A DNA stretch of 36,956 nucleotides from Alphaproteobacteria bacterium (GTDB taxonomy: Bacteria; Pseudomonadota; Alphaproteobacteria; Micropepsales; Micropepsaceae), in the NCBI GenBank assembly GCA_017307355.1, contig JAFKFG010000033.1, positions 41,422 to 78,377 of the forward strand, written 5' to 3'. Numbering within the stretch: position 1 is the stretch's first letter; each line of letters opens with the position of its first letter. Made by a program: the position numbers and the translations under genes. Under the pieces are notes generated by a model, which saw only the letters and a program-made list of their open reading frames with translations, did not search any database and was not told where the DNA came from. This document shows, one piece after another, positions 9,199-18,313 of this stretch.

Positions 9199-9933
9199 TC
9201 ACCAGGAAAGCTCATGGGCCGGACGGCGGCAATGATTGACGCTCAAACCGGCAATTCGTCCGTTGGCAAAGGAAGCGACACGCGATCCCATGGCGGCAAT
9301 GGCGACATTGTGGGTGATGATCACCGCCGTGGTTTTCAATTCGGTGTTCACATGCTCAATTGCTTCCAGCACGACCACTCCGGTTTGGGAGTCCAACGCG
9401 CCGGTGGGCTCGTCACAAAGCAAAATCTCCGGTCGCTTGGCGATGGCCCGCGCGATCGCCACGCGTTGCTGTTCGCCGCCCGACAATTGAGCTGGAAAAT
9501 GATCAATCCGATCCTTGAGCCCAACCATTTCCAAGGCGGCTTCCGGTGTCATCGGGTTGGCGGCGATTTCCGTGACCAACGCGACATTCTCGCGCGCGGT
9601 GAGGCTGGAAATCAAATTGTAGAACTGAAAGACGAAGCCGACATGGTCACGGCGGTAGCGTGTGAGCTGCCGCTCGCTCATCTGCAGGAGATCGTGATCG
9701 TGGAAGCGCACTTCGCCGGAGCTGGGCCGATCCAGCCCGCCCAGGATGTTGAGGAAGGTGGACTTGCCCGAACCTGACGGCCCCAGCAGCACCAGTACCT
9801 CGCCATTACAGATATCAAGGTCGATACCACGCAAGGCCGGGACATCGATGTCACCTGAACGGTACATCTTGGTGAGGCCGCGCACCCGGAAGGCTGCTTG
9901 GGAATCCTCCAAGCCGGTGACACTCTTCTCCAT
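9199..9933 (-). CDS. ABC exporter ATPase, MacB/LolD-like
   Basis: 244-residue nucleotide-binding subunit. Walker [10 protein letters not shown] is at residues 51-59, a Q-loop ([18 protein letters not shown]), signature [14 protein letters not shown], Walker [13 protein letters not shown] and an H-loop ITHN follow. [12 protein letters not shown] and the LDSQTG after Walker B are characteristic of the MacB/LolD/FtsE branch. The open frame extends 16 codons further upstream. ATG 9933 ([11 protein letters not shown]) is chosen because AGGAAG precedes it by 4-5 nt and the conserved domain begins immediately after. It is the first gene of the exporter operon, and the small membrane protein gene ends 117 bp upstream on the same strand. 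The upstream DNA at 9940-9975 includes a CCGAAAAGTGG-like segment resembling alphaproteobacterial palindromic repeats. Confidence 0.93.
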   Translation of the reverse strand: MEKSVTGLEDSQAAFRVRGLTKMYRSGDIDVPALRGIDLDICNGEVLVLLGPSGSGKSTFLNILGGLDRPSSGEVRFHDHDLLQMSERQLTRYRRDHVGFVFQFYNLISSLTARENVALVTEIAANPMTPEAALEMVGLKDRIDHFPAQLSGGEQQRVAIARAIAKRPEILLCDEPTGALDSQTGVVVLEAIEHVNTELKTTAVIITHNVAIAAMGSRVASFANGRIAGLSVNHCRRPAHELSW

Positions 9934-10050
9934 TTTCTTCCTATGCCCCGAAAAGTGGAAGGCTACCTTGATCCAGAGCAAACTAGGTATGGCGCTTAAG
10001 GCGCGCCGCTTGCCCGCGCGGAGATATTTCCCGCCAAACGGAAAGAGGCG

Positions 10051-10590
10051 TTAGGGTGGGGCATCTAGCGGAGAAATCTCTATCGCAGCCTTTGCCAATC
10101 GCTCGAATAGCCTGCGCCGGCGGACAATCGGCCACCAGTTATAAAGAAAAATCTCTATTGGCCGCCAGTTGGCGACCCAACCCAGAATTATCAGCCCTTC
10201 CTGGGCAAATAAACCAAAAGGCGATGCCCCGGGAAGCCGCCCGATCAATTGCCCGACAGCGGTGCACACGGCCAGCACCGCCAGCCCGACCAATAAAGAG
10301 AAGCGCCCAATCCGAAACAGTTCCATAAGGCTGCCGGCAGTGATCTCCGCCCGATATTGGAAATACCTTGAAAACGCGTCTGCGACAGCCGTGGCATTTT
10401 CCTGGGAAGCTTCCCGCGCGGGCATGTGCACGCGGATCTTGATTGGGGAATTGCCGGGTAATTCCCGCGCCCAACCGACGATATATTCCTCGGCGTTGCG
10501 GTCCAAATCCCGTTCGCGAAAGGGCATCGGGTCGAACGATTCGAACAGCTGCCCAATTTTTTCGACCCTGAGTTCGATCGTCGATTGCAT
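10051..10590 (-). CDS. Small membrane protein, function unknown
   Basis: 179-residue protein. The N-terminal half is soluble and mixed-charge (RVEKIGQLFESFDPMPFRERDLD, then an RVHMPAREASQENA segment). A hydrophobic segment at about 97-117 is followed by a second apolar stretch at about 121-140, and the end is basic (WWPIVRRRRLFERLAK). The layout suggests an inner-membrane hairpin with a cytosolic domain. ATG 10590 has a strong AAGGAG 7 nt upstream. Just before that, TTGGA and TCCAA form a short inverted repeat that might affect ribosome access. It lies upstream of the ABC exporter operon on the same strand and may be its first gene. No family is recognised, so no function is assigned. Confidence 0.72.
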   Translation of the reverse strand: MQSTIELRVEKIGQLFESFDPMPFRERDLDRNAEEYIVGWARELPGNSPIKIRVHMPAREASQENATAVADAFSRYFQYRAEITAGSLMELFRIGRFSLLVGLAVLAVCTAVGQLIGRLPGASPFGLFAQEGLIILGWVANWRPIEIFLYNWWPIVRRRRLFERLAKAAIEISPLDAPP

Positions 10591-10786
10591 GGGCTTCTCC
10601 TTGGAATTATCTCCAATTCATCTTTCGGAAGCCGGTCCTGCGAGCCCGACCAAGGCCGCGCGATTTGTCGGAGAGGCGCCGGATGCTCCGCCAGCCTGTT
10701 CGGACAAACCTCGGATCCCGATGGTATTCGGCACCAAATTCGCAGAATTCTCCCGGCTTTTCCATTTCTGTCAGGAGGCTATCGGA

Positions 10787-12436
10787 TCATACAAACAGTG
10801 CCGCGCGGGCTTTCTCGTCGATGCTGATCCAGCGGCTGCGATGTTTGTCCATGGGATTTGCCTGCCAGCCTTTGACATAGGGGCGCACCAGATTGGCATT
10901 GACCCAGAAGAAGAGGGGCAGCGCGGCCTGATCCTCGAGCAGGATTTTCTCCGCGCTGGCGAGCTTGCGGCCGCGGCTTTGTAGGTCGGTATCGTTCTGG
11001 GCCTCGCTCAATTCCTTGTCGAAGGCCGGATTGCTGTAGACGCCCCAATTGTTGCCGCTGCCGCTGATGAAAATGTCCAGGAAGTTGGACGCGTCGTCGA
11101 AATCGGCTTGCCAGCCAGGCTGGCAAATTTCGAAATCATGCTCCTGGATCTGCTTGTAGAAAATCTGCGCATCGGTGGGCACGATGGAAATGTCCACATA
11201 GATCAGGGCGAACATCTGCTGCAGGGCGGCGGCGACGGAGCGATAGGATCCCGCCGCGGTGGAGCGGATCATGTAAGTGGCGCGAAGGCGCTTATCAGGC
11301 CCGAAACCCGCCTCGCGCATCAGGCGCTGTGCCGTGGCGGTGCGTTCCGGATAGGGCATGGCTTTGAAATCGAAGGCATTGCCGCCGGGAAAATTGGCGG
11401 TGCCGGGCGGCACGATATTATAGGCGGGGACATATCCCACCGGCACGATCTTGTCGGTGATCGCTTCGCGGTTGATGGCGAGATTGAGCGCCCTGCGCAC
11501 CCTTGCATCGTCGAACGGCTTTTTGGTCCGGTTGACCTGGATCATGTCCATGATCAGTTGCGGCACCGGCGCCAGCAGTTCGGGCATGTTTTTCTTGATC
11601 CAGCCGAATTCGCGATTCTCCAGCCGGTCCTGGGCATCGAGCTCGCCGGCCCTCAGCCGTCGCAGGGCGGCGCTGTAATCGTCGGTGGGATAAAAGACGA
11701 TCCGTTCCAGCTTCACATTGGCGGCATCGAAGAAGCGCGGATTCTTGACCACGGTCAGATGATCGTTCGGCACCCAGTCCTTCAACAGGAAAGCGCCATT
11801 GCCCACATAATTGCCCGGCCTGGTCCACGCCTTGCCCTTCACCTCCACCACATGGCGGGGGACCGGCATCATGGATGTGTGGGTGAGCATTTCCAGAAGA
11901 TAGGGCGCGGGATGTTCGAGATGGACTTCCAGGGTTTGGGCATCCAACGCCTTGACCCCCAGCGCCGTCCCCGGCATCCGCCCCGCATTCACCGCGACGG
12001 CATTTTTGATGACATAGAGGAAATAGGCATAGGACGCGGCCAGCTGGGGCTCCAGAACACGGCGCCAGGAATAGACAAAATCGTCCGCGGTGACGGGAAC
12101 ACCGTCGGACCATGTGGCGTCGCGCAGCTTGAAGGTCCAGGTGAGGCCATCGGCCGAGGCCTGCCAGCTTTCCGCCATGCCGGGAATGGGGCGGGCGTTG
12201 GGATCTTCGGTGGTCAGGCCCATGATCATGTCGCCCACGATGGGATCTTCCCATGAGGCATCGACCAGCTGCGGATCGATCGTGAAAGGTTCGGCATTGT
12301 TGCCGCGATGAAGAGTTCCGGCCTGGGGCGGAATGCGCGCCTCCTTGCCCCGCGACGCCAGAAAGCCGCTGCCCAGAATCACGGCGGCGCCACCGCCCAG
12401 CGCCAGCCGCCTGGTCCAATTTTTTCTGCCTGCCAT
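10787..12436 (-). CDS. Oligopeptide ABC transporter substrate-binding protein (OppA/DppA family)
   Basis: 549-residue periplasmic binding protein of the SBP_bac_5 family. The N-terminus MAGRKNWTRRLALGGGAAV carries a twin-arginine-like TRRLALG before a hydrophobic stretch, so Tat export is possible. Family signatures are NAEPFTIDPQLVD near the mature start, the AESWQASADGLTWTFKLRDA block, WSDGVPVTADDFVYSWRRVL, and the late RVRRALNLAINREAI and GWQADFDDASNF segments. Full length compares with the usual 530-560 residues. ATG 12436 has AAGG about 9 nt upstream. It belongs functionally with the importer genes at 13100-16763 but is separated from them by a plus-strand gene. Its promoter must therefore lie within the 102-bp divergent region 12437-12538 unless mRNA reads through. 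Confidence 0.93.
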   Translation of the reverse strand: MAGRKNWTRRLALGGGAAVILGSGFLASRGKEARIPPQAGTLHRGNNAEPFTIDPQLVDASWEDPIVGDMIMGLTTEDPNARPIPGMAESWQASADGLTWTFKLRDATWSDGVPVTADDFVYSWRRVLEPQLAASYAYFLYVIKNAVAVNAGRMPGTALGVKALDAQTLEVHLEHPAPYLLEMLTHTSMMPVPRHVVEVKGKAWTRPGNYVGNGAFLLKDWVPNDHLTVVKNPRFFDAANVKLERIVFYPTDDYSAALRRLRAGELDAQDRLENREFGWIKKNMPELLAPVPQLIMDMIQVNRTKKPFDDARVRRALNLAINREAITDKIVPVGYVPAYNIVPPGTANFPGGNAFDFKAMPYPERTATAQRLMREAGFGPDKRLRATYMIRSTAAGSYRSVAAALQQMFALIYVDISIVPTDAQIFYKQIQEHDFEICQPGWQADFDDASNFLDIFISGSGNNWGVYSNPAFDKELSEAQNDTDLQSRGRKLASAEKILLEDQAALPLFFWVNANLVRPYVKGWQANPMDKHRSRWISIDEKARAALFV

Positions 12437-12538
12437 TCGCGCAGCCTTTGCGGGCGTTCCGTCGGCATCACCATAGCATTGGCGGCGGAAATTCCATTAT
12501 ATTCGCCCGCTGGAACTGTACCTTTCTGTGGGGGGCCG

Positions 12539-13093
12539 ATGCGGCTGCGCCTGTTATCTCTTGCCGTGATTTTGTCGGGTCTCGCGAGCATCCCGGCCCA
12601 GGCCGCCAGCGATCCCATCCGGGACGATGTGATGCTCAACCTGCAGCGTTGTTCCGGCATCGCGGACAATCGCACCTGGCTCAATTGCTTCTATGGCGCG
12701 GCGCAGCCGATGCGCGCGGAGCTGGGCCTGCCGCCGGCCCCCGAGGCCCAGGTCAATCTGGTCAAGAACACACCCATGACGCCGCCGCCGATGAAGCAGG
12801 AAAGCGACAGCGGCTGGCTGGGGATCGGCAATATTTTCGGCCCGTCCACCAATGACGACAGCAACATGGTCGGAGCGATGCGGCTTTCGGCCTTCACCTT
12901 CGGCAAGGATGGCCTGTTCACGGTCACTCTGGCGGATGGCCAGGTGTGGAAACAATCGCCTTATGACGATCTGCGCGCCCATTGGAGCGATCCGCCCGCC
13001 AGCTATTCGGTGGTGGTGAGCGCCGACATGCTGGGCAGCCACACCATGCGGGTGAAAGGCGACAAGAATTACCGGGTGATCCGCGTCAAATAA
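12539..13093 (+). CDS. Secreted protein of unknown function within the peptide-importer locus
   Basis: 184-residue exported protein. ATG 12539 gives a Sec signal peptide (MRLRLLSLAVILSGLASIPAQA, cleaved near residue 22) and follows a GGGGGG purine run. The longer open frame begins upstream inside the divergent gene and is rejected. The mature part has two cysteines (CSGIADNRTWLNC) likely to form a disulfide. A Pro-rich linker with MTPPPMK follows, then a C-terminal beta-rich domain (about 113-184: FTFGKDGLFTVTLADGQVWK, ending VKGDKNYRVIRVK). The same C-terminal pattern is seen in conserved hypothetical alphaproteobacterial proteins, but I know no function. It lies antiparallel between the importer ATPase gene (6-bp gap) and the binding-protein gene. 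Confidence 0.75.
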   Translation: MRLRLLSLAVILSGLASIPAQAASDPIRDDVMLNLQRCSGIADNRTWLNCFYGAAQPMRAELGLPPAPEAQVNLVKNTPMTPPPMKQESDSGWLGIGNIFGPSTNDDSNMVGAMRLSAFTFGKDGLFTVTLADGQVWKQSPYDDLRAHWSDPPASYSVVVSADMLGSHTMRVKGDKNYRVIRVK

Positions 13094-13099
13094 GGCGCG

Positions 13100-14884
13100 T
13101 CAGGCCGGATCGTGTTCGGCCACGAAATGGCCGGTCGAGACTTCCAGCAGCTGGGGCCGATATTGCTCCGCCTGCGGATCATCGATCCGCCGCGATTTCA
13201 GGAATGCCAGCGGCGCCCGGCTGTCCAGGGGCGAGGGCAGGTCGCCCGTCAGCAAGGTGCGCTTGCGGGCCCGCTCCCGCTTGGGATCGGGCGTCGGCAC
13301 CGCCGACAGCAGCGCGCGGGTATAAGGATGGCGCGGATCGCCATAAAGATCGTCCGCTGCCGCCATTTCCACCACCCGGCCCAAATACAGCACCATCACC
13401 CGGTGGGAGAGCTGGCGGACCACCGACAGATCGTGGCTGATGAAGATCATCGCCATGCCGGTTTCCGCCTGCAGCGATTTGATCAGCGCCACGATCTGCG
13501 CCTGGATGGAAACATCCAGGGCGCTCACCGCTTCGTCGCATACCACCATTTTGGGTTCGACGATCATGGCGCGGGCAATACCCACGCGCTGGTTCTGGCC
13601 GCCGGACAATTCATGGGGATAGCGATTGATCCAGGCCGGATCCAGGCCGGCCTTCTGCATGATCGCGGCCACGCGGGCGCGGATTTCGGCCCGCGACAGG
13701 CCGGGCTCGAGCGCGCGCAAAGGCTCGGCGATGGAAACACCCACCGGCATGCGCGGGTCCAGGCTGGCCAGGGGGTCCTGAAAGACGATCTGAAAATCCT
13801 TGCGGGCGCGGCGGATCGCCTCCTGCTTTTCTTCCGTCAGGTCGCGGCCCAGCCAGATCACTTGGCCGCTGTCGGACGGGATCAATTGCAGCACCGCCCG
13901 GGCCAGGGTGGATTTTCCGCAACCGCTTTCGCCCACCACGCCCAAGGTCTCGCCGGCACGCAAGGTGAAGGAAATCCCGTCCACCGCCCTCAGCAGGCGT
14001 GGCGGCGCGAAGAAGCCTTCGCCCTTGACGGGGAAAGTGACCTTCACGTCTTCGACATCCAGCAAGACCTTGGCGGATGATGCGGTGATGTCCGGCTCCC
14101 GGTCGAGGCGCGGCATCGATCCCAGCAGCATGCGGGTATAATCGTGGCGCGGCGCATAGAAGATGTCGTCGACATCGCCGCGCTCCACCACTTCGCCATG
14201 CCGCATCACCTGAACCTGGTCGGCATTGCCCGCGATCACGCCCATATCGTGGCTGATCAGCGCCATGGCGCTTTTCTTGTCGGTCTTGAGGGCGCGCAGG
14301 ATTTCCAGGATCTGCGCTTGCACCGTCACATCCAGGGCCGTGGTGGGCTCGTCGGCGATCACCAGATCGGGGCCGGTGATGGTGGCCATCGCGATCATCA
14401 CCCGCTGGCGCATGCCGCCGGACAATTCGTGGGGATATTGCTTCATCCGCCGCGCGGCTTCGGGAATGCGGACATATTCCAGGATCTCCCGGATCCGCCG
14501 TTCGGCCTCTTCGCGCGGCATTTTCTGGTGCAGGGTCAAGGCTTCCAGAATCTGGGCGCCGATGGTCATGTGCGGTGTCAGCGAGGTGAGGGGATCCTGA
14601 AAGATCATGGTGATTTTGGAGCCGCGATACTGGTTCAGCTCGGTGGGCTCCAGTCCCAGCAATTCCTGGCCGCGATAGCGCACGCTGCCGCTGGCCCGTC
14701 CATTGGCGGCCAGAAGCCCCATCGCGGCGAGAAAAAGCTGGCTCTTGCCCGAACCGCTCTCGCCCACCACGCCCAGGCAGGTGCCTTCGGCGATGTCCAG
14801 GCTCACCTTCTTCACGGCATGGATGTCGCCGTCGGGCGTGGCGAAATGCACATCGAGATCGCGGATTTCCAGCAGCGCGGCCAT
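13100..14884 (-). CDS. Fused dual-ATPase subunit (DppD-DppF) of the peptide ABC importer
   Basis: 594-residue fusion of two oligopeptide-transporter ATPases. First domain: Walker A GESGSGKS at 41-48, signature LSGGMRQRV, Walker [14 protein letters not shown]. Second domain, from about residue 270: Walker [10 protein letters not shown], signature LSGGQNQRV, Walker [14 protein letters not shown], then the C-terminal oligopeptide-binding extension with [13 protein letters not shown]. In E. coli the D and F subunits are separate genes, but fused forms are common in Alphaproteobacteria. Walker B of the second domain has DEAVS where DEPVS is usual, which should not matter for catalysis. The start at 14884 lies 14 bp after the permease C stop, and an 11-bp duplication between them repeats both the stop and an AAGGAT ribosome-binding site. 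Confidence 0.95.
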   Translation of the reverse strand: MAALLEIRDLDVHFATPDGDIHAVKKVSLDIAEGTCLGVVGESGSGKSQLFLAAMGLLAANGRASGSVRYRGQELLGLEPTELNQYRGSKITMIFQDPLTSLTPHMTIGAQILEALTLHQKMPREEAERRIREILEYVRIPEAARRMKQYPHELSGGMRQRVMIAMATITGPDLVIADEPTTALDVTVQAQILEILRALKTDKKSAMALISHDMGVIAGNADQVQVMRHGEVVERGDVDDIFYAPRHDYTRMLLGSMPRLDREPDITASSAKVLLDVEDVKVTFPVKGEGFFAPPRLLRAVDGISFTLRAGETLGVVGESGCGKSTLARAVLQLIPSDSGQVIWLGRDLTEEKQEAIRRARKDFQIVFQDPLASLDPRMPVGVSIAEPLRALEPGLSRAEIRARVAAIMQKAGLDPAWINRYPHELSGGQNQRVGIARAMIVEPKMVVCDEAVSALDVSIQAQIVALIKSLQAETGMAMIFISHDLSVVRQLSHRVMVLYLGRVVEMAAADDLYGDPRHPYTRALLSAVPTPDPKRERARKRTLLTGDLPSPLDSRAPLAFLKSRRIDDPQAEQYRPQLLEVSTGHFVAEHDPA

Positions 14885-14898
14885 CCTTCAATGATCCT

Positions 14899-15822
14899 TC
14901 AATGATCCTTGGGGTCCAGCGCGTCGCGCAGGCCGTCGCCGATGAAGTTGAAGCAGAACAGGGTCGCGGCCATGAACAGGGCCGGGAAGATCAGCATCCA
15001 GGGGGCGGATTCCATGGTGTTGGCGCCATCCGATATCAGCACGCCCCAGCTGGTGAGAGGCTCCTGGATGCCCAGCCCCAGAAAGGACAGAAAACTTTCG
15101 ATCAGGATCACGTCCGGCACGGTCAGGGTGACATAGACCACCACCGGTCCCACCACATTGGGGATGATATGCCGTGTGATGATGCCGAAAGGGGAAACCC
15201 CTGCGGCGCGGGCGGCTTCGATATATTCCTTCTGCTTGGCCGAAAGCGTCTGGCCGCGCACGATGCGGGCCATGGTGAGCCAGACCACGGCGCCGATGGC
15301 GACGAACATCAGATAGAAATTGCGGTCGAACATCACCATCAGGATGATGACGAAGAAGATGAATGGCAGCGAATAGAGGATGTCCACCGCCCGCATCATC
15401 AGCGCGTCGACCCGTCCGCCCCAATAGCCGGCGGTGGCGCCGTACAGCACGCCGATGACCAGCGACACCAATGTGGCGACGAAGCCGACCGCCAGCGATA
15501 CGCGCGCGCCATAGAGCACGCGCACGAACAGGTCGCGGCCTACCGTGTCGGTTCCGAACCAGTGGCCGGGGCCGGCCTTGCAAGCCGCCTCGAAGGGCCA
15601 CCAATCCGGCGCGCAGGTCACCACATTGTAATCGATCCCGTCATAGGCAAAGCGCGATACGAAGGGTGCGAAAAGCGCCAGCAGCGTCACCACGCCCAGC
15701 ACCGCCATTCCGGTGACGGCGGCCTTGTTGCGGAACAGCCGGGCCCTGGCATCGGCCCAGAGGCTGCGGCCGGCGAAGGCGCGTTCCAATGTTTCCGCCT
15801 TGCGGGTGGCGGCGGGGGTCAT
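14899..15822 (-). CDS. Peptide ABC importer permease, OppC/DppC type
   Basis: 307-residue inner-membrane permease (BPD_transp_1). It has a cytosolic N-terminal arm (SLWADARARLFRNKAAVTG), TM1, a periplasmic loop with HWFGTDTVGRDLFVRVLYGARVS, typical of OppC, and further TMs. The ATPase-coupling EAA loop reads KQKEYIEAARAAGVSPFGII. The tail GDGLRDALDPKDH is also typical of the family. The open frame continues far upstream through the antisense-like frame of the B gene. ATG 15822 is chosen because it overlaps the permease B stop as ATGA, the usual translational coupling. It pairs with permease B at 15819-16763. Confidence 0.95.
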   Translation of the reverse strand: MTPAATRKAETLERAFAGRSLWADARARLFRNKAAVTGMAVLGVVTLLALFAPFVSRFAYDGIDYNVVTCAPDWWPFEAACKAGPGHWFGTDTVGRDLFVRVLYGARVSLAVGFVATLVSLVIGVLYGATAGYWGGRVDALMMRAVDILYSLPFIFFVIILMVMFDRNFYLMFVAIGAVVWLTMARIVRGQTLSAKQKEYIEAARAAGVSPFGIITRHIIPNVVGPVVVYVTLTVPDVILIESFLSFLGLGIQEPLTSWGVLISDGANTMESAPWMLIFPALFMAATLFCFNFIGDGLRDALDPKDH

Positions 15823-16763
15823 GACAGCCGCACCCTGGGATCGAGCAGGCCGTAGATCATGTCGGCGATGAAATTCAGAAGAACGATCAGCGCCGCGTAA
15901 CAGATCACCACGCCCATCACCAGCGTATAGTCCCGGTTCAGCGCGGCCTGGATGAAATAACGGCCGATGCCGGGAACGCCGAAAATCTGTTCCACGATCA
16001 GCGAACCGGTGAGAATGCCCGCCACCGCCGGACCCAGATAGCTCACCAGCGGCAGCAGCGCCGCGCGCAAGGCATGGCGCAGCACCACGGCGTTGGCCGA
16101 CAGCCCCTTGGCTTTGGCGGTGCGGATATAATTGGAGCGCAGAACTTCGATCATGCTGCCCCGCGTCAGCCGGGCGATGATGGCGATCTGGGGCAGCGAC
16201 AGCACCACCACCGGCAAGACCATGTTGCGCCAGGCGCCGCCATTCCAGCCGCCCACCGGCAGGTTGAATTCCAGGCCGAAAATATGCACGCCATAAACGC
16301 CGAACAGCAGCGTGAGCAAGGGCGCGGTGACGAAGGTGGGCACGGTGATGCCGAACATCGCCACGGTCATCACCGAATAATCCTGCCACTGATTTTGCCG
16401 CAGCGCCGCCCATACCCCCAGGCTCACACCCAGGCTGATCGCCAGCGCCATCGCCAAAAGGCCCAGCCGCATGCTGACGGGCAGGCCAATGCCGATCAGC
16501 TGCGCGACGGTGAAATCCTTGTTCTTGAAAGAGGGGCCCAGATCGCCTTGCGCCAGCCGCTCCAGATAGATGCCGTATTGGACCAGCAACGGCTTGTCGA
16601 GATTGTAGGCGGCCTTGACGTTGCGCTCGATCTCCGGCGGCAGCTTGCGGGCGGAATCGAATGGCCCGCCGGGGGCAGCGCGCATCATGAAGAAGGCCAC
16701 CGTGACGATGATGAAGAGCGTGGGCAACGCGCCGAAAAAGCGTTTAAGGGCGTAGCCGATCAT
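15819..16763 (-). CDS. Peptide ABC importer permease, OppB/DppB type
   Basis: 314-residue inner-membrane permease. The N-terminus MIGYALKRFFGALPTLFIIVT is the conserved first TM of OppB/DppB. It is followed by AAPGGPFDSARKLPPEIERN and the LGPSFKNKDFTV segment. The EAA coupling loop is EVLRSNYIRTAKAKGLS, and the C-terminus holds the family block VEQIFGVPGIGRYFIQAALNRDYTLVMG. PGGPFDSARKLPPE resembles OppB more than DppB, suggesting longer peptides, but this is weak. No convincing ribosome-binding site precedes ATG 16763. It is the first gene of the B-C-DF operon, and the orphan binding-protein gene ends 95 bp upstream on the same strand. Confidence 0.95.
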   Translation of the reverse strand: MIGYALKRFFGALPTLFIIVTVAFFMMRAAPGGPFDSARKLPPEIERNVKAAYNLDKPLLVQYGIYLERLAQGDLGPSFKNKDFTVAQLIGIGLPVSMRLGLLAMALAISLGVSLGVWAALRQNQWQDYSVMTVAMFGITVPTFVTAPLLTLLFGVYGVHIFGLEFNLPVGGWNGGAWRNMVLPVVVLSLPQIAIIARLTRGSMIEVLRSNYIRTAKAKGLSANAVVLRHALRAALLPLVSYLGPAVAGILTGSLIVEQIFGVPGIGRYFIQAALNRDYTLVMGVVICYAALIVLLNFIADMIYGLLDPRVRLS

Positions 16764-16858
16764 CGGGGCCGGTGCATGAGGTGGTGTATGATCTCTGGCC
16801 TATTCAGGGGGCGGCACCAACATCTGTCAATCGGCGCCTGTCCATTCGGTAATGTCCG

Positions 16859-17950
16859 TCAGTTGGGCGCGGCGGCCCAGGTGGCGAAACGCGCTTCCAG
16901 CGGCGCGCCATGCGCCAGCCACCAGGCATCGTCCACCGCGAAAGCGGTGGCGAAATTGGCGGGCGCGGTGGGCAGGAAGGGCCGCATCGCGATATGGAAT
17001 TCCGGATTGTCGCCCACCAGCGGCAAGGCCGAACGCCGCGCCGGTCCATAGGAGATGCGATTGGCCATGCGGGCCAGCGGCCGGGCGCTGGTGGCGTAGC
17101 GGATGAAATCCATCGCCATGTCTTTCTTGGGATTGCCCTTGGGCACGCCGAAGACATCGAACTCGTAAAGCTGGCGATCCCAGATCACGCCGGGCATGTC
17201 GGCGCGGGCGTCGAAAATGTCGCCGTTCAGCACGGTGGAGAAGACGGCCTGGCCGCTGCGGATCAGCCTGGCGGGTTCGCCCGCCGCCTGCCACCAGATC
17301 AGTCCCGGCTTGATCGTGCCCAGCTTCTGGAAGGCGCGGGCCACGCCCGCGTCAGTTTCAAGCGTCTTATAGATATCCTGCGGCGCCACGCCGTCGGCCA
17401 ACAGCGCCAGCTCCAGATTGAGCTTGGCGCCCTGCTTCATGGCGCGGGGACCGGGAAAGCGGGCGATGTCGAAAAAATCGGCGGCCGTGGCGGGCTCGGC
17501 GCCCGCGAATTTGTCCTTGGCGAACAGAATGGCCTGGGAATAGGCGACGCTGGCCACCCAGCATTCGCCCAGCGCCCCATTCACAAAGTCATGGGCGGCA
17601 GGCGCGCCATCGATCCCCGCCGGCAGGCTGGTGGCGTCGATCTTTTCCAGCAGGCCCATGCGGCAGGCCTGGATCGCTTTGGGAAGCTCGAAGTCGATGA
17701 CGTCGCCCTTGTAGCTGTGGCTGGCGATGGCATGGGAGAGTTCCGCCAGGTCGCCCTCCCACTCGTTGGCGTGCATGTTGACGCGGGCGACGTCCCGATA
17801 GGGTTCGATCAAGGCGGCGCGCTGGGCGTGGCCATAGGCCCCGGGCCAGGTGGTGACCGTGAGTACGGGAAGGGGGCGAGTGGCCCAATAAAGCGCCGCC
17901 GCCCCGATCAAGGCCGTCAGAAGCGTGATTCCCAAGATAAAGCGCCGCAT
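16859..17950 (-). CDS. Orphan polyamine-type ABC substrate-binding protein
   Basis: 363-residue protein resembling PotD/YdcS-type extracellular solute-binding proteins (SBP_bac_8 group). After a basic start (MRRFILGITLL) and a hydrophobic segment to about residue 25 comes VLTVTTWPGAYGHAQR, the first strand and ligand-loop region of that family. Later hallmarks are DVIDFELPKAIQACRMGLLEKID and the C-terminal GNPKKDMAMDFIRYATS. No signal-peptidase I site is obvious, so it may stay membrane-anchored. The frame begins at a TTG (17953), but ATG 17950 with GGGA about 8 nt upstream is better. No permease or ATPase for a polyamine system is nearby. It could borrow another transporter or act as a sensor subunit. 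Confidence 0.8.
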   Translation of the reverse strand: MRRFILGITLLTALIGAAALYWATRPLPVLTVTTWPGAYGHAQRAALIEPYRDVARVNMHANEWEGDLAELSHAIASHSYKGDVIDFELPKAIQACRMGLLEKIDATSLPAGIDGAPAAHDFVNGALGECWVASVAYSQAILFAKDKFAGAEPATAADFFDIARFPGPRAMKQGAKLNLELALLADGVAPQDIYKTLETDAGVARAFQKLGTIKPGLIWWQAAGEPARLIRSGQAVFSTVLNGDIFDARADMPGVIWDRQLYEFDVFGVPKGNPKKDMAMDFIRYATSARPLARMANRISYGPARRSALPLVGDNPEFHIAMRPFLPTAPANFATAFAVDDAWWLAHGAPLEARFATWAAAPN

Positions 17951-18134
17951 CAAAAATTCCCGACAAGAGCTTCAAGACGATACATTTTTTCCGCTTGTCG
18001 CCAAACATGGCAGATGCCGCTGTCGCGCCGCCCCGCGATCGCGCGAATATCCGCCGCCAAGGGACTATTCCGGCTTGCTTTTGCGAGGCCCCGCCCATAG
18101 CTTCCGGCCCCTCGCGGCAAGGGTCCGCGTGCGT

Positions 18135-18211
18135 GCAGTTGTAGCTCAGTTGGTTAGAGCGCCGGATTGTGGATCCGGAGGTCGGTGGTTCGAGCCCACC
18201 CAACTGTACCA
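18135..18211 (+). tRNA. tRNA-His (anticodon GTG), A73 and no G-1
   Basis: 77-nt cloverleaf including encoded CCA. The acceptor is GCAGTTG/CAACTGT, with discriminator A at 18208. The base preceding position 1 is T (18134). The anticodon arm is CCGGA-TTGTGGA-TCCGG and the T-arm is GGTGG-TTCGAGC-CCACC. Nearly all bacteria have G-1 opposite C73 as the main histidine identity element. The A73/no-G-1 form is the known derived state of a large alphaproteobacterial clade. hisS lies 0.65 kb downstream. Confidence 0.97.
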
Positions 18212-18313
18212 TTGCTTTTTTCCGTTCGCGGTAACCTCGCACCTCCCCCGGCCGAACATATCGGAAGCGGGCCATCGGCCGTGCCGACAGGCCAACAATC
18301 AGGGAGAGTTTCC

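Noticed and set aside
10607..10765. 52-codon Arg-rich minus-strand frame upstream of the small membrane protein
   Set aside because: No ribosome-binding site, mixed codon use and no recognisable homology; not strong enough to call.
14899..16413. 504-codon frame as a single fused permease
   Set aside because: The part upstream of 15822 is the shadow of permease B; the real start overlaps the B stop as ATGA.
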